NCBI GenBank assembly: GCA_028335825.1
Contig: JAIOKI010000020.1
Location: 332,052-396,051, forward strand
DNA: 64,000 nt
Source: Nosema muscidifuracis
Taxonomy: Eukaryota > Microsporidia > Nosematidae
Direction of reading: 5' to 3'
Within the stretch, counting starts at the first letter, position 1. Every line of letters begins with the position of its first letter. The translations under genes were made by a program, and so were the position numbers. Below the pieces are notes generated by a model that did not search any database, had not been told where the DNA came from, and was given only the letters and a program-made list of their open reading frames with translations. Of the stretch, positions 42,856 to 54,174 are shown piece after piece.

Positions 42856-45760
42856 AGGGGAATTATACAAAAGTTTTATTTATATTTAAAATATAAATTA
42901 AAAAAAATAAAGAAAAAATTAATGTTATATATTTTATTTAATTTAAATGATTTTAATCTAAATTATTAATCACATAAAATATTATACTATCATAGTTACT
43001 CAGTTAAAATTTCAAACACATCATAAATTTTAGAATTTAATTAATTTGGAATAAAAATATTCAAAAATTATATTTGCATTAAATTAAAACTTACAATATC
43101 AGAACAACTTTATATTGTTATTTTATTAAATTTCAGCTGGATTAAAATTAATAATTTATATATTTTATTTAAAATTTTATGTTTGATTTTGAATATTTTT
43201 TATGTTTAATTTTGAATTCTTTGACATTTAGCTATGAAAAATATTTGATTCGATTAAAATATGCATTAAATAAAATTTTAATAAGTATTAAAAATATTAT
43301 TTTGTAATTTATAAAAAATAAATTTCAAAAACTTGAAATTTTTGACTTTAATTAAATTTTTATATTTTCAAATTTTTTTTTATTTAGAAGATTAACAGTA
43401 ATCATTTGATTTTTTTTATATAGACATATTTGATAATGTTATGATAAAATACTCAATTATTACTATTTATTGAACAAGTTGTTTGTAATCAACCGATTTA
43501 TCAAATCTTGTTAAAATATTATAGATTCATGTTTTTATATATTTAATAGATTAATTTAATTTGAAATTCAATCTTTTGATTATGAAATTATATGTGATAA
43601 ATTGTATTTTTTATTAGCTCGATTTTTAAATGATATATGTCTATCATTAGACTAAAAAGTAGATATGTAGCCTTATTTATGTAATGGAACAAAAAATAAT
43701 TATATATCTAATTGAATGTTCTTCTTAACAATACAAATATTATTCAAAGTAATTAGATGTTCATTATTAAAGCACTACAACATAAAATATTAGTTTTACA
43801 ACAATTTAATAGTTTCTACTTCATTTGATTAATGAATATCTTTAAGATTTTTATCTAAGCTCAAAAACGCAATTATTTTTATTATATATATTATTGAATG
43901 TGGAATGAAAACTTAGATAACTTATTAGTTAAACCTAAAGAGTACTTGTTTGAAGGTAAGTCTTTTTAATTATAATTAGTCTTTGATCTAGAAATTGATG
44001 ACTCATTGTTGATGTGTTTTTGTCAGAAACAAAAATTTGACTTGTCTGTAAAATTCAAAGATTTAAGAAAACTTAATAACTTATCAGACATATAAAGTTA
44101 GATTTAGAATTACTAATTACATAAGTACATTTGACATTGATGTAGATAAATAATTATCCATTATTATACATAGAGAATTTATGAGTTTAAGACAACTTCT
44201 TATGTCTAAGAAAGCTCATTTAAATAAACATATTTTAAGTGCACCTTTGTCTTTGATTGATTTTCTAGAAGAAAATTTAACCACAGTATTATATTAAAAT
44301 CTTCTTTCTCTACTAAAAACAGCCTGCATTAATATATTTGCTTTCTGTATTCCATCATAAAAATTATCACATCCCTCATATAATTCCGAAATCGACTATA
44401 TTTAAAATTAGAGCTATAGCATTGATTATTTGTACTCAAATATTTAAAATGATACAATTTGCAACTTTGAACACGTCCCTATAAAGACTTAAAAATCAAA
44501 ATAATGTGTAACATCTTTAACTTAACTTGTATTACATTTGGAGAAAAATATAGTAATTGATTAGCTGGAATAAATTTTATTAAATTGAATACATTAATAC
44601 TAGTTTTTTTTTCAGTTTAATTATAAAGAAACTATTTGAAGATACTTTAAAATCATTAGAACTGTGAGAATTTTTAATTACAATCATCTCTCGATTTAAT
44701 TCTAAATTAAATAAGAAGATCAATTATTTGGTAATTCGTATCTTTTGAAAGTGTAAAAAATTTATTTATAGATGAAAGTTTTATTACATGCTATATACTA
44801 GTATTTTAGACTCAGATAATCTTGATATTACTAAATTTAATTATTGTCATTGCATCATTTCTAAGCCCTAAAAATTCATCAAATAAATATTATAGCCCTA
44901 TTTGAAACTCATTGGTTGACAAAATAATAAATCAACAGATTTTGCTATTAAATTGTCTTTATTTTAGGATTTAGATGTGATTATTCTTGTATTATAGTAT
45001 GCATAAAATATTTCCAGTAACTCCCTTCTTCTATTGTAATTAAATGAAATCAACTATGCTGAGACTTGGTTTCCTTTATTTTCGTCTACTATAAGAAATT
45101 AATTCTGTAGGGATAAATTTAATTGAGAATTCACAATTATTAATTACTTAGTTAATCTATGAAGATTGTAATAGAAATAGTTTTTGAAACATCTTTACTG
45201 AATTAAATTGCAATACAAATAATCGAATTACACTTGATTTCAACATTATGAAATTTTAACCTATAATATATTTCTTCTCTGAAACAATGAAATAAAATAA
45301 ATAAATTTATAATCTATCTATTAAATAGAATTATATTTTTAAATTTAATTAATGAGTGTTTGTATGAAAATAAAAGATATCATTAATAAAATAATTTATT
45401 ATACACAACAATCATCTTAACCTCAATACTTATTTTGAGACAAAAGTAAAAGAAAAAAATACTATTTAAAAATAAAACAAAAGCAATTCTGATTGTTAAA
45501 ACTATCTACAAACCTTATATAAGTTAATACATAAATCTTAAATGTTACAAGACTTCTAAAATCAAAAGCTATCAATAAATAAAACATTTTTTGACTAAAT
45601 AAAAACTAGCTAATCAAATGAGACAATGTATTGTGTAAAATATATTATTTATTAATTCTTAGAGTCATATATTTGTAAGAAGTAAGAATCAGCTTTTAAT
45701 TTTATTTTAATAACAATTTAATTTATAAAGCATAGAAAAGATAACAATCATCTTATTCAA
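42856..45760. other. Gene-free stretch with possible decayed coding DNA
   Basis: AT-rich. From about 43,900 to 45,300 the sequence is less monotonous and short frames on both strands have protein-like composition (for example a 38-codon plus-strand frame starting at 44,180), but none is intact and no family can be named. Confidence 0.35.
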
Positions 45761-46762
45761 TTTATTTATGGGGTACAATTAAAAAAAATGAGTTTGTTAA
45801 ATATTAAGAAAAAGCAATTATTTTCCTTCAAATAATTTACCACATAAAAGTGAATTTTAAGTTTTAATTAGCGTGTCACTTACAGGAGATCTCCTTAATT
45901 TTATAAAGTTAAAAACAGTAACAAATAAATAATTTTTAAGCATCAGTATATGCATATTCAAAATTTTTTTAGGCTCAGTTTCTTTATTATAATCAGATGT
46001 TCAATAAATTATGACTTATATCAGTTCAATTTTTTTTTATTTTCGTGTTATTTGTCAAACAATAAATATGCATTTATTATAAATATATAGAAATATATGA
46101 ATCAAGATAATTTTAGTTTAATTATTAATATAATTAAAATTTAGACATAATAAGAATTTCTCAATATTATGTTTCATTGTTACATCTTTATTGTGCTTTA
46201 CATTATATCGTATTAATACGAACTAAACATAAAGAAGATGAAATTTTCAATATAATTAATATGTTTTAATAATCATTTATAAAGTATTATTACCATGTGA
46301 TCAATTAATCAATTTAATTTATTTATCATTTCTTAATAATTATCTTTAATTTATCAAAGATGATGCTTTAGTTAATTAAGAATTGATTTTATAGTTGATT
46401 ACATAATTATTAATATTTAGTTTAGAGGATATTTTCTTAAGCTTTATTATTAAATATTTCTTCAATTATTTAATTTTTAATTTAAATAACTATATGAAAA
46501 GAAAAATGTGTCATTTAAGAGCGATACAATAATTTTAATTACAATAAAACCATATCAGGGAAAGTCGAGCATATTTGTATTAGTTCTTTAGATTTTTTCT
46601 TAGAACAAAATGCATCTTCGAACATTAACTCATTTATTTAGTATAATTTAAATTTAGGATCTAATAAAAAATTTATAAAACTAAATCTACTTTTTCGAAG
46701 GGAGATGACTTAATTTAAAAAATTTATTTTAATGTATAGCGAATCTTTACCCCATAAATAAA
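45761..46762. repeat. 1.0-kb segment bounded by a 15-base inverted repeat
   Basis: TTTATTTATGGGGTA at 45,761-45,775 has its exact reverse complement at 46,748-46,762. The segment encloses copy 2 of the dispersed repeat. With four adjacent G/C bases in so AT-rich a sequence the pair is unlikely to be trivial. It could be a small non-autonomous DNA element, but target-site duplications were not evident. Confidence 0.45.
45890..46650 (+). repeat. Dispersed repeat, copy 2 (order Y-X)
   Basis: Block Y (about 45,940-46,275) aligns along its length with 36,085-36,430, and block X (about 46,510-46,650; anchor AGGGAAAGTCGAGCA) with 35,915-36,050. The strand is the same but the block order is reversed, so the two copies are permuted relative to each other. 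Confidence 0.75.
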
Positions 46763-46849
46763 ATATAATTTCTGAATTTGATTCTTAAAGATAATAGTGA
46801 GACAATATTATACATGATAAGACTCAAGCTGATTATATCTGAGATTTGA

Positions 46850-47530
46850 TTCTACTAGTCTAGTTGTAGTAGTATTAAAAGACTAACAATATTCTTATGA
46901 CATGGGTTTTAGATCAATGATTAAGAACTAGAACTTTATTATCTGTAAAGTTGAGATCAAATTGGCCGATTAATAATAGGTCTTAAGAAAATATTAAGAT
47001 GCTTTTATTCTTATATGAATTACCAAGATATTATAATTTTTGAATATCAGAGCCATCTTTATAATGATAAAAATATTATTTTGAAGATTAAATAATTACG
47101 AAAATAGGTGTGAAGATTTAGATTGATGAAAATGTCAATTGTAACAGCATGATTAACTTTATCATAAAATAAGTTAGAAAATCTTCCTAACATAAAGTAA
47201 ATTGTTAGCGGTGTTATATAGGATTTTTTAATAGTGCCAAACAATCAAGAAGAGCGATGACTTTAATTTCTCATAATAATTGGAAAAAGGCTCTATTATT
47301 ATAACTGATAGATATCCTTCATATGCTCATTCAGTTCATTGTTTAGGATATCTATGTCATTATTTAATTGTTGTTTAGGTTTCTAACTATGATTATATCG
47401 ATACTAATTATATTATAAATCTGTAATTTCATTCTAATCTACATTAATGAGGTAGAGGCGGTTTAAATCATATATTATATAATTACTAATTGAACAATTT
47501 AGTTAGAAGAAAAATTAATGTACCTTCAAA
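46850..47530 (+). pseudogene. Merlin / IS1595-type DNA transposase relic
   Basis: Plus-strand fragments in changing frames match the order of a Merlin (ISXO2-like DDE) transposase as known in microsporidia: a CSSIKRLTIF-like N-terminal stretch, a VKI-(stop)-IDEN patch near 47,105-47,125 in place of VEIDE, a VSGVI/VPNNQEER patch near 47,210-47,255 like the GGI...VP-x-R strand, then ITDRYPSYAHS near 47,305 like I-x-SD-x-W-x-AY, and a final NHILYNY-LNN segment near 47,470. Many stops and frameshifts interrupt it; it is dead. Ends are not defined. A plain DNA transposon, not viral. Confidence 0.5.
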
Positions 47531-49653
47531 ATCTTCTGCTAATAAAATTTGCTCGTATATTTGTTAAAAAAATTATAATGGAATATTTGATCTTTGTTAA
47601 AAAAATTATTCAGATACTAATTTTCAAGAAAAACGACTTTTTTTCAGTATCTTCTAAATTTTTGTATCAAGGCTAAAAATGATTATTAATATTATCATAC
47701 CTATTTTACTATTGAAATTTAAAAAACTTATTCTTCCTATGCTTCTCATAATCATTATATTAGCCACTAATTGTGATTTACTCTCACTGAATCATGATAA
47801 ATATATTTATTACAAAAGTTTATTATTTTTATTGAACATTACACCCATTGACTTTTTTATATTATCTTTATAATCCTCCATTACTAAAAATCAAGTTTTC
47901 TAAAAATGTTTGTCTTGCTGAAAAATGAATAAAATTATTATCATACTAACATATAATACATTTTTGAGATTAAAATTAATGTAACAATATATTTTATGAT
48001 ATAACTTATATCTTTACCTGAAATGTATTAAGAGCATCATATTCGACCTTAATATAACGTTTATTATATCTAAATTACAAACCACTGACTAATAAATTGA
48101 ATTTTTCCTGATATGATCGATATGCAACAAAAGATATATAATAGTTTTTTAGAAAGTGTAGAAATTGTTTCTACTGTATTAGAAGACTATATTCACCTAA
48201 AATATCGGATAATATTTATTATGTATGTATATCATATCTAAAATATTAATTTCAAGACTGAATATGTACAATTAATTTTTTACATTATTTCTTCAAGACT
48301 ATAGCCATATTTCACATTTTCTACAATCTAACTTAATTTCATTACTATTTTTTTTGTATGACCAAAGAAACACGTTTTAGTCATATAGCAGTCAATTTAA
48401 TAATTTCTCTTAAATGGTATAAATTCTATGCCACGATTTGTTCTTATTTTAAATTTAATAAATTTCTAACTTCGTCAATCATTTTATCTGTTTTAACTAC
48501 AATTTTTTTGTTAAATGAAAGGATGGAAATACTAAACTTCAATTTATTTGTAATGATATACATGTCAAAAAACAATTTTTTTTGTCAATTTGTTTTTCAT
48601 TTAATTTATCATCATTTTAAATCCTTCAGTCTTCTCATCTCACTCAAATATGTTTCAGATTACGATAGAAAATTAAAACTAAGTTTATTCTCTATTGGTT
48701 AAACTGTATTAGGTTATAAAATTATGTAATTTAAATATCTAAAGAAATTTGTGTAGTTACAAGATATTTAATTTTTTATTAAGAACTTATACAAATTAGC
48801 TTGTCTTTCACAAGCTTTGTTGTAAAATTGATAATTTATTGCTTTCATTATTGTTATGAACTTGCATAATAATCTTTATATATATCCTGATGCTATATCT
48901 AATTTTCTTGAATGTTTTTACGATCAAGAATTTTAATTGAATTGTATTTCATAATTATTTAAAATTATGATTTTTAATTAAAATTTATTATCATGTGGTA
49001 ATTATACATAGAAATAACGGCATATATGTAAAAAAACATGGTATTGATTTTATTTAAAAATCTATTGCTATTTAATATTTAAAGATAAATTCTTTTAATA
49101 TATTATTGGTCGAGAGTTAGAAAACTTAATAAAGCTGTACCACATACTCTTATAGTTCGATAATCAAGTGTTTTGTAGCAATGTCTAAAATATAAGTTTA
49201 AATTAAAATCAGAAACTTTGGGTTCTTAAAAAAATTATATAATTAAAAAACGTGATATATTTAACAGAAAATCACTTATTAGATTTTTGTCTTGTATTTA
49301 AAAAATTATACATTTATAACCTTTTTAATTGAATCTTTAAATGTTCTCCCATATACTTTGAGTTCAATCAAGTAAATATTAGAATGCGGCAAGTGTCGTA
49401 GGCGTAAACACTCTTCATGAGAAACAATAATGAATACCATAACATTCGAGTTCAAGGTATATGTTGCGATACACACCACAAATCACAAAAAGATTGAAGA
49501 AGTTCAAATTAAAGAAATGTAAAATATAAATAAGATTAGACACTCGACAACAATATCAATTTATTTTTAAATAGTAACTTTATTTTTGATTTATTGATTA
49601 TCATCAAAGATAAATTTTTTACATTTAAAAATTAAGTATTGAATAAAATCGAT
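47531..49653. other. AT-rich region, no supported gene
   Basis: Frames of 64 and 114 codons (47,679 and 48,358, plus strand) are rich in Leu, Ile, Phe, Ser and Lys as expected by chance in this composition and lack a start signal; I do not call them. A tRNA-like sequence at 49,386 is listed separately. Confidence 0.4.
49386..49467 (+). other. tRNA-like relic (long variable arm or intron type)
   Basis: About 82 bases with a partial cloverleaf: GCGGCAA against ATGTTGC (two G-U pairs, one mismatch), a perfect GTGT/ACAC D-stem around CGTAGGCGTAA, and TTCAT/ATGAA around an oversized loop. The T-arm is weak and no Pol III terminator follows. Probably a decayed Leu/Ser-type tRNA or chance. Confidence 0.25.
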
Positions 49654-51297
49654 TTAATTCATTATATAACGTAATTCATTGTTTATAGGTAGTCCTTCTA
49701 ATTTTTCTTTCTGTAACATTTCTTTGTATTCATTCAATTCAAAATTAAAATTGTGATTAAGGTAAACCATTGGTGGATATCCGGCCAGATGAGCTAATAT
49801 TTCTAATGTAGCTGTCAGCTCATATTGAAGTATGTATGTGACATTTTCAAGATCTAACAAAACGTGTTTGAATATATTAAAAGCAGAATTATTATCCTTA
49901 GGTAAATGCAATTTATATAATATCTCATCATATAATTCTTTCCAGTGATACCTCTCAGCCGGGTAATCATCTGATAAATATATTTCGTTAAGAACTTTAG
50001 CAAATAAAATCATTAAGTAGTTATAATGACAATATTTAGGGTTTGGTCTTATTATATGCAATCTTTTTTTTATAATTTCGTCAAATAAATTATTGTAAGC
50101 GATTTTCAAAGCAAACTTTTCTTTCTGATTATCATTTAAACTTCTTAACGAAAAACTTAGCTTCATTATATTTTCGAACTCATTTATTGTTATTAAATCT
50201 TGACTTTTAAGTATATGAAAGAAAATTATCGAATATGGCGAATAGTATGATTCCATAAACTTATTAATAATCAATAGTTTCATATCATCAGTAAAAGAGT
50301 AGTAAAGTAATCCAACTGACAAAAGATCGTCGTTTTTAAGATTTAATGAAAACTTAAAAAACTCTTTCATCTCATCATACATTTCTTTAGAAATATTTCT
50401 GTCGTCATACGAGAGTACTGAATATTTTTTTTCGTTAATGCCAATATGACTTTCATAAAAAACATAAGGAAATTTTTTATCATAAATGTACGGAGTTATT
50501 TCGAATTCGCTTTCTTCTTTTGAAGTATTTTTGATAAAATCATTATAAATTTCTGTATTATTGTAAAATAAACTATATAATCCAAATTTAAAATCTTTAA
50601 AAAGTCGTCTTAAAATATTTTCATCGGACAATTTCGAAAATTCATAATCCCTTAGAATTTCAATAAAATATTTTTTATATTTAAATTCATCGAAATTTAT
50701 ATTAAAACAATATAACTTATCATTTTTTTTGAATATGAAGTTTATGAATAAATCGTCACCTACAGTAACAACTTCAGATGATTTTAAACCCTTTTCAAAA
50801 CCTAAAATCAATAAATCTGTATCTCTCAGTATTTGTATTCTATGATTCTTATGGAACTCTTTAATAGTCTTTATAAAAACTTCAACAACTTTTTTTTGAG
50901 TCTTGGAATGAGTACATGCTGATATATTATAAATTATTTCAAAATCAATTACTCTATTTTCAAAATTCCGGGTAAGAAATTCTTTCAAAGTGCATATAAT
51001 ATCATTTCCATAATTGATCAAAATAGTATCGTCATTATTTAAAAAATAATTGAAATTCATGTCAGTTATCACGGATTGTTGTTCTTCGCTTATAAATCTT
51101 TCCCTATATCTGCTTAAAGAACTAGGTAGATTTATATTGATTAAAAGAGATTTTTTTCTCAGATCTAGCATTTTAAACTCTTTTTTCTTATATTTAGAAA
51201 TTATCGTATCTTGTATATTTTTATAGAAGTCCCTGTACGACATTGATGATAAAATATTATAAAAATATAAAAAAATTAAGCAATATCTCATTTTCAT
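49654..51297 (-). CDS. Secreted orphan protein, 547 residues
   Basis: Not recognised. The N-terminus MKMRYCLIFLYFYNILSSMS is a clear signal peptide. The rest is a mixed alpha/beta, Asp/Glu/Lys/Phe-rich chain with few cysteines and no further membrane segment, so it is predicted to be secreted or lumenal. The N-terminal half (about 70-260) has alternating strand-like segments; the C-terminal half looks helical (KEMYDEMKEFFKFSLNL and following). The long intact frame in surrounding decayed DNA supports a functional gene. No C-run; AAATTT-rich sequence precedes the ATG. Similar in architecture (signal plus about 450-550 residues) to the genes ending at 42,855 and 62,810, but no clear sequence similarity seen. 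Confidence 0.75.
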   Translation of the reverse strand: MKMRYCLIFLYFYNILSSMSYRDFYKNIQDTIISKYKKKEFKMLDLRKKSLLININLPSSLSRYRERFISEEQQSVITDMNFNYFLNNDDTILINYGNDIICTLKEFLTRNFENRVIDFEIIYNISACTHSKTQKKVVEVFIKTIKEFHKNHRIQILRDTDLLILGFEKGLKSSEVVTVGDDLFINFIFKKNDKLYCFNINFDEFKYKKYFIEILRDYEFSKLSDENILRRLFKDFKFGLYSLFYNNTEIYNDFIKNTSKEESEFEITPYIYDKKFPYVFYESHIGINEKKYSVLSYDDRNISKEMYDEMKEFFKFSLNLKNDDLLSVGLLYYSFTDDMKLLIINKFMESYYSPYSIIFFHILKSQDLITINEFENIMKLSFSLRSLNDNQKEKFALKIAYNNLFDEIIKKRLHIIRPNPKYCHYNYLMILFAKVLNEIYLSDDYPAERYHWKELYDEILYKLHLPKDNNSAFNIFKHVLLDLENVTYILQYELTATLEILAHLAGYPPMVYLNHNFNFELNEYKEMLQKEKLEGLPINNELRYIMN

Positions 51298-51731
51298 AAC
51301 TTTTTAAATTTTATTAAATAAAAAGAGATTTGCAAGTTTTAAAATGATCAAACTTACAATTTTCAAAAAAAATTATTTCTTTTCATTTGCAAAATTAATC
51401 TAATTAAAATAAATTTTTTTCAAATAAAAAAATTCTAACGTTTTAATGATGTCATGAAACGAATTTTTATCTAAAAAAATGATGATGAAGACTTATTAAG
51501 ATAATATAAAATTATATAAACAGTATTTGAAAGATAAAATACTTTTAATTTTTTGTAAGTATCGTAATCAGCATTTAAATATTTTATGGTTGTTTAGAAA
51601 ACACTCATTTATTTATTATTTTCAATATAATAAAATATATGCACAAAAATAATTCAGGATCAAAAAGAATTAAAATACTTTTGTATAAATGCTATTATGT
51701 AAAAATCAATAACTGTACTTACTAAAATAAG

Positions 51732-51800
51732 GGTCCGGCATAAGTTAAACCTGCACCCTATCGGTTTGCATTCGAATATTTTACCACTGAAATATAGACC
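51732..51800 (-). other. tRNA-Cys(GCA)-like sequence, probably a pseudogene
   Basis: Read on the minus strand: GGTCT...GGACC acceptor ends pair (with one G-U) but the inner two pairs fail. The D-region TTTCAGTGGTAAAATA has the box A wording. The anticodon loop ATGCAAA gives GCA (Cys) but its stem has end mismatches. The T-arm GCAGG-TTTAACT-TATGC lacks the TTCGA loop. This could be a divergent working tRNA, but a decayed one is more likely. Confidence 0.4.
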
Positions 51801-52859
51801 TGAAATTTCTATTATAGTAATGTAATTGAATTATATTTTTTTGATTAAAACTTACACTTATTGAAAATCAAAAAAAGAGAGAAATACGATAAAATAAATC
51901 AAAGTGTCAAATAAATATTTTTGAGAAGTTTTCAACATAATTAAAAGTTTTTTATAAAGTTAAAAATTAATTATGCATTTTAAAATATTTAAACACAATG
52001 AAAAAGACAACTTATTTTTATCATTATTTTTTGTAAATGTGTTAAGTATTCTTATTTTTACTCATAAAACGGTGTTTTTTTCAATTCTTTTTCTTTAGTC
52101 TCAAACCTAGTCAATTTACAATTACGATTATGTTTATTTTTGACTATTGAAATTTACAATTTCTGGGATGATATTCTTCAGACATACAAATATCTTCTTG
52201 TCATTATTTTTATAAATTTTAAACATTTGTCAATCTGTAAATAGATAAATGCTCTTATAAATAAATTGATTACAATTTTTGATATAATAATGTATTTCAT
52301 TATTATAGATCTTTTTTATTATATCCACTTTAATAATCTTTTTACATTGATTACTAATATATATACTGATATGTAAATTCAGATTTTTCTACACAAAAAA
52401 TAATAGAAATAATTATATACAAGAATATTTTTAAATAAATTTGTAAAAAATACTATTCAAATTGTAAAATGTTTATACAATAAGTTTTATTATTAAAAAA
52501 AATAAAAAATTACTTGTCTTGATAATTTTAAACAATTGAAAAAAAATGAGCAACTAAATTTTTTTAGATGGTGTGTATATAAATATAAATATAAGTACAT
52601 GATTCTCTATGTGATAAGATAATGGAATATGATGTTATTCTATTTAAAATATAAAACTGAAAAAGTGAATAGAAAAATTGATAAAATGTAAAATACAAAA
52701 ACCTTAATTGAAACGATATTTAAAAAATAAATGTAAAGAACTTTAATAAGTACTTAATTTAAAACGTTATAAAAGTAAAAGATGAGAATTAAACTAATTA
52801 ATTTAAAGTTTACTAAGTAATATATTAATTTTAAAATTTTATTTAGTTTTTAATCAGTC

Positions 52860-53225
52860 ATTTGTGCATGAAGTATCATCTCCGTTTTCAGTATTTCCTT
52901 TCACTAATGGTCCTCTTTAACAGTGTGATATTTCTCTGAACTATCTCCTATTTATCTTTCTAATGTTAAACTCTTCAATTTCGTCTTAAAGACTCATGTC
53001 TACAAGTATGTCTCGGTTTTCTTTTTTATATCCTAGGTAAAAGTCGTTACTTATCCATCTCAAAGGACCACATACGGTATCACTTTTGACATCTATTTAT
53101 ACATCGACGCAGTGTGGTTATTGAGGATATAATACTTATGTCTTCTTTCGTTCTTAACTGTTCTTAGATTATCGAAATTTATGATCTTGACTTCTACTAT
53201 CACAATATTTTTTCCCATCTTGTAT
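52860..53225 (-). pseudogene. Decayed coding sequence of unknown family
   Basis: A less AT-rich island. Minus-strand fragments such as MGKNIVIVEVKIINFDNLRT and, in another frame, SDTVCGPLRWISNDFYLGYK have protein-like composition but are interrupted. Probably an old gene or transposase; family not recognised. Confidence 0.35.
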
Positions 53226-53769
53226 ATTATAAATATATTAGCTTTGTAATTCATTAATACTTGATATTTTTTATAAATAATCTAAATTCATTTTAGATTC
53301 TTTTTCTCATTTTTGTTACTAAAACAAATGTCATACTTATATATATATTAATTATTTAGAGATTTTTATGAGTTACTTTGAAAAAAAATTATATTATTTA
53401 TTGTAAATATAATTTTTTTAGTAAACAAAGAAAACTTGATATTATAAAATTATTTAATCATTGAATTTAATTAGATACAAAAGATTTAGAATTAAGATAA
53501 TTATTAGAAAGTATCACTTTTATAATTCAAATAAAATCGACACTATAATATATTAAAAAGTTACAGTTTTAATATTTAATCTAAAAAAATGAAAATATAT
53601 TAATAATTAAAATATACAAACTTAAATCAAATTAAATTTAATTTATCATAAAAACAAGAAGAATATCAACTTCTAAAATATAAAATATAAAATAAAATAT
53701 CTTCTAATTTAGTTAAATCTAAGAAATTTAATTTATTTTAGGTTAAATAAAAATTTTTTAAGAACCCAT

Positions 53770-54174
53770 ATGAATATTCTTAGTCTTTTCTTTACAAATA
53801 TATTTACTGCTGAGATTAACAAGTCAAAAGATAATTTTTTAAAATATGAAACTTACTCCTTAGATAATATCACTAACTTTTATATTGAAGGAGAAAATAA
53901 AGATGCATTTGAAGGAGTTACTAAAATACATATTGAGTGCCAACGTGGGGATAGTAATGAAAACGAAAGAACTGTTGAAGGAGACTTTACAAAATTTACC
54001 CTTAAATCATTGCCAAAGGGTTTTACATTATTAACTTATAAAGACTCAGATTCGTGTTATCCTTTCATTCGTGAATATAATGGTGATGCTGTATTCTACT
54101 TTAAAGGAGCACCAAAAACTGTTCTAAAAGGTTTTAAATATTTTAAGCGTGAAAATGAAAGCCTACTCACTTAA
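53770..54174 (+). CDS. Small secreted orphan protein, 134 residues
   Basis: Not recognised. ACCC lies two bases upstream of the ATG, the local start signal. The start MNILSLFFTNIFTAE looks like a short signal peptide, leaving a mature protein of about 118 residues. The mature part is beta-like with alternating hydrophobic residues (FTKFTLKSLPKGFTLLTYKD, DAVFYFKGAPKTVLKGFKYF) and two cysteines (residues 58 and 97), which could form a disulfide. Compact size, two cysteines and a signal peptide fit a secreted effector-like protein; function unknown. Confidence 0.7.
   Translation: MNILSLFFTNIFTAEINKSKDNFLKYETYSLDNITNFYIEGENKDAFEGVTKIHIECQRGDSNENERTVEGDFTKFTLKSLPKGFTLLTYKDSDSCYPFIREYNGDAVFYFKGAPKTVLKGFKYFKRENESLLT

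Larger units (their letters stand above)
51298..53769. other. AT-rich intergenic region with relics
   Basis: No intact gene. Contains the tRNA-like sequence at 51,732 and a less AT-rich patch at about 52,860-53,225 (both listed). The remainder is featureless. Confidence 0.5.

Noticed and set aside
47679-48702. Two plus-strand frames of 64 and 114 codons
   Set aside because: Composition expected by chance, no start signal, no recognisable motif.
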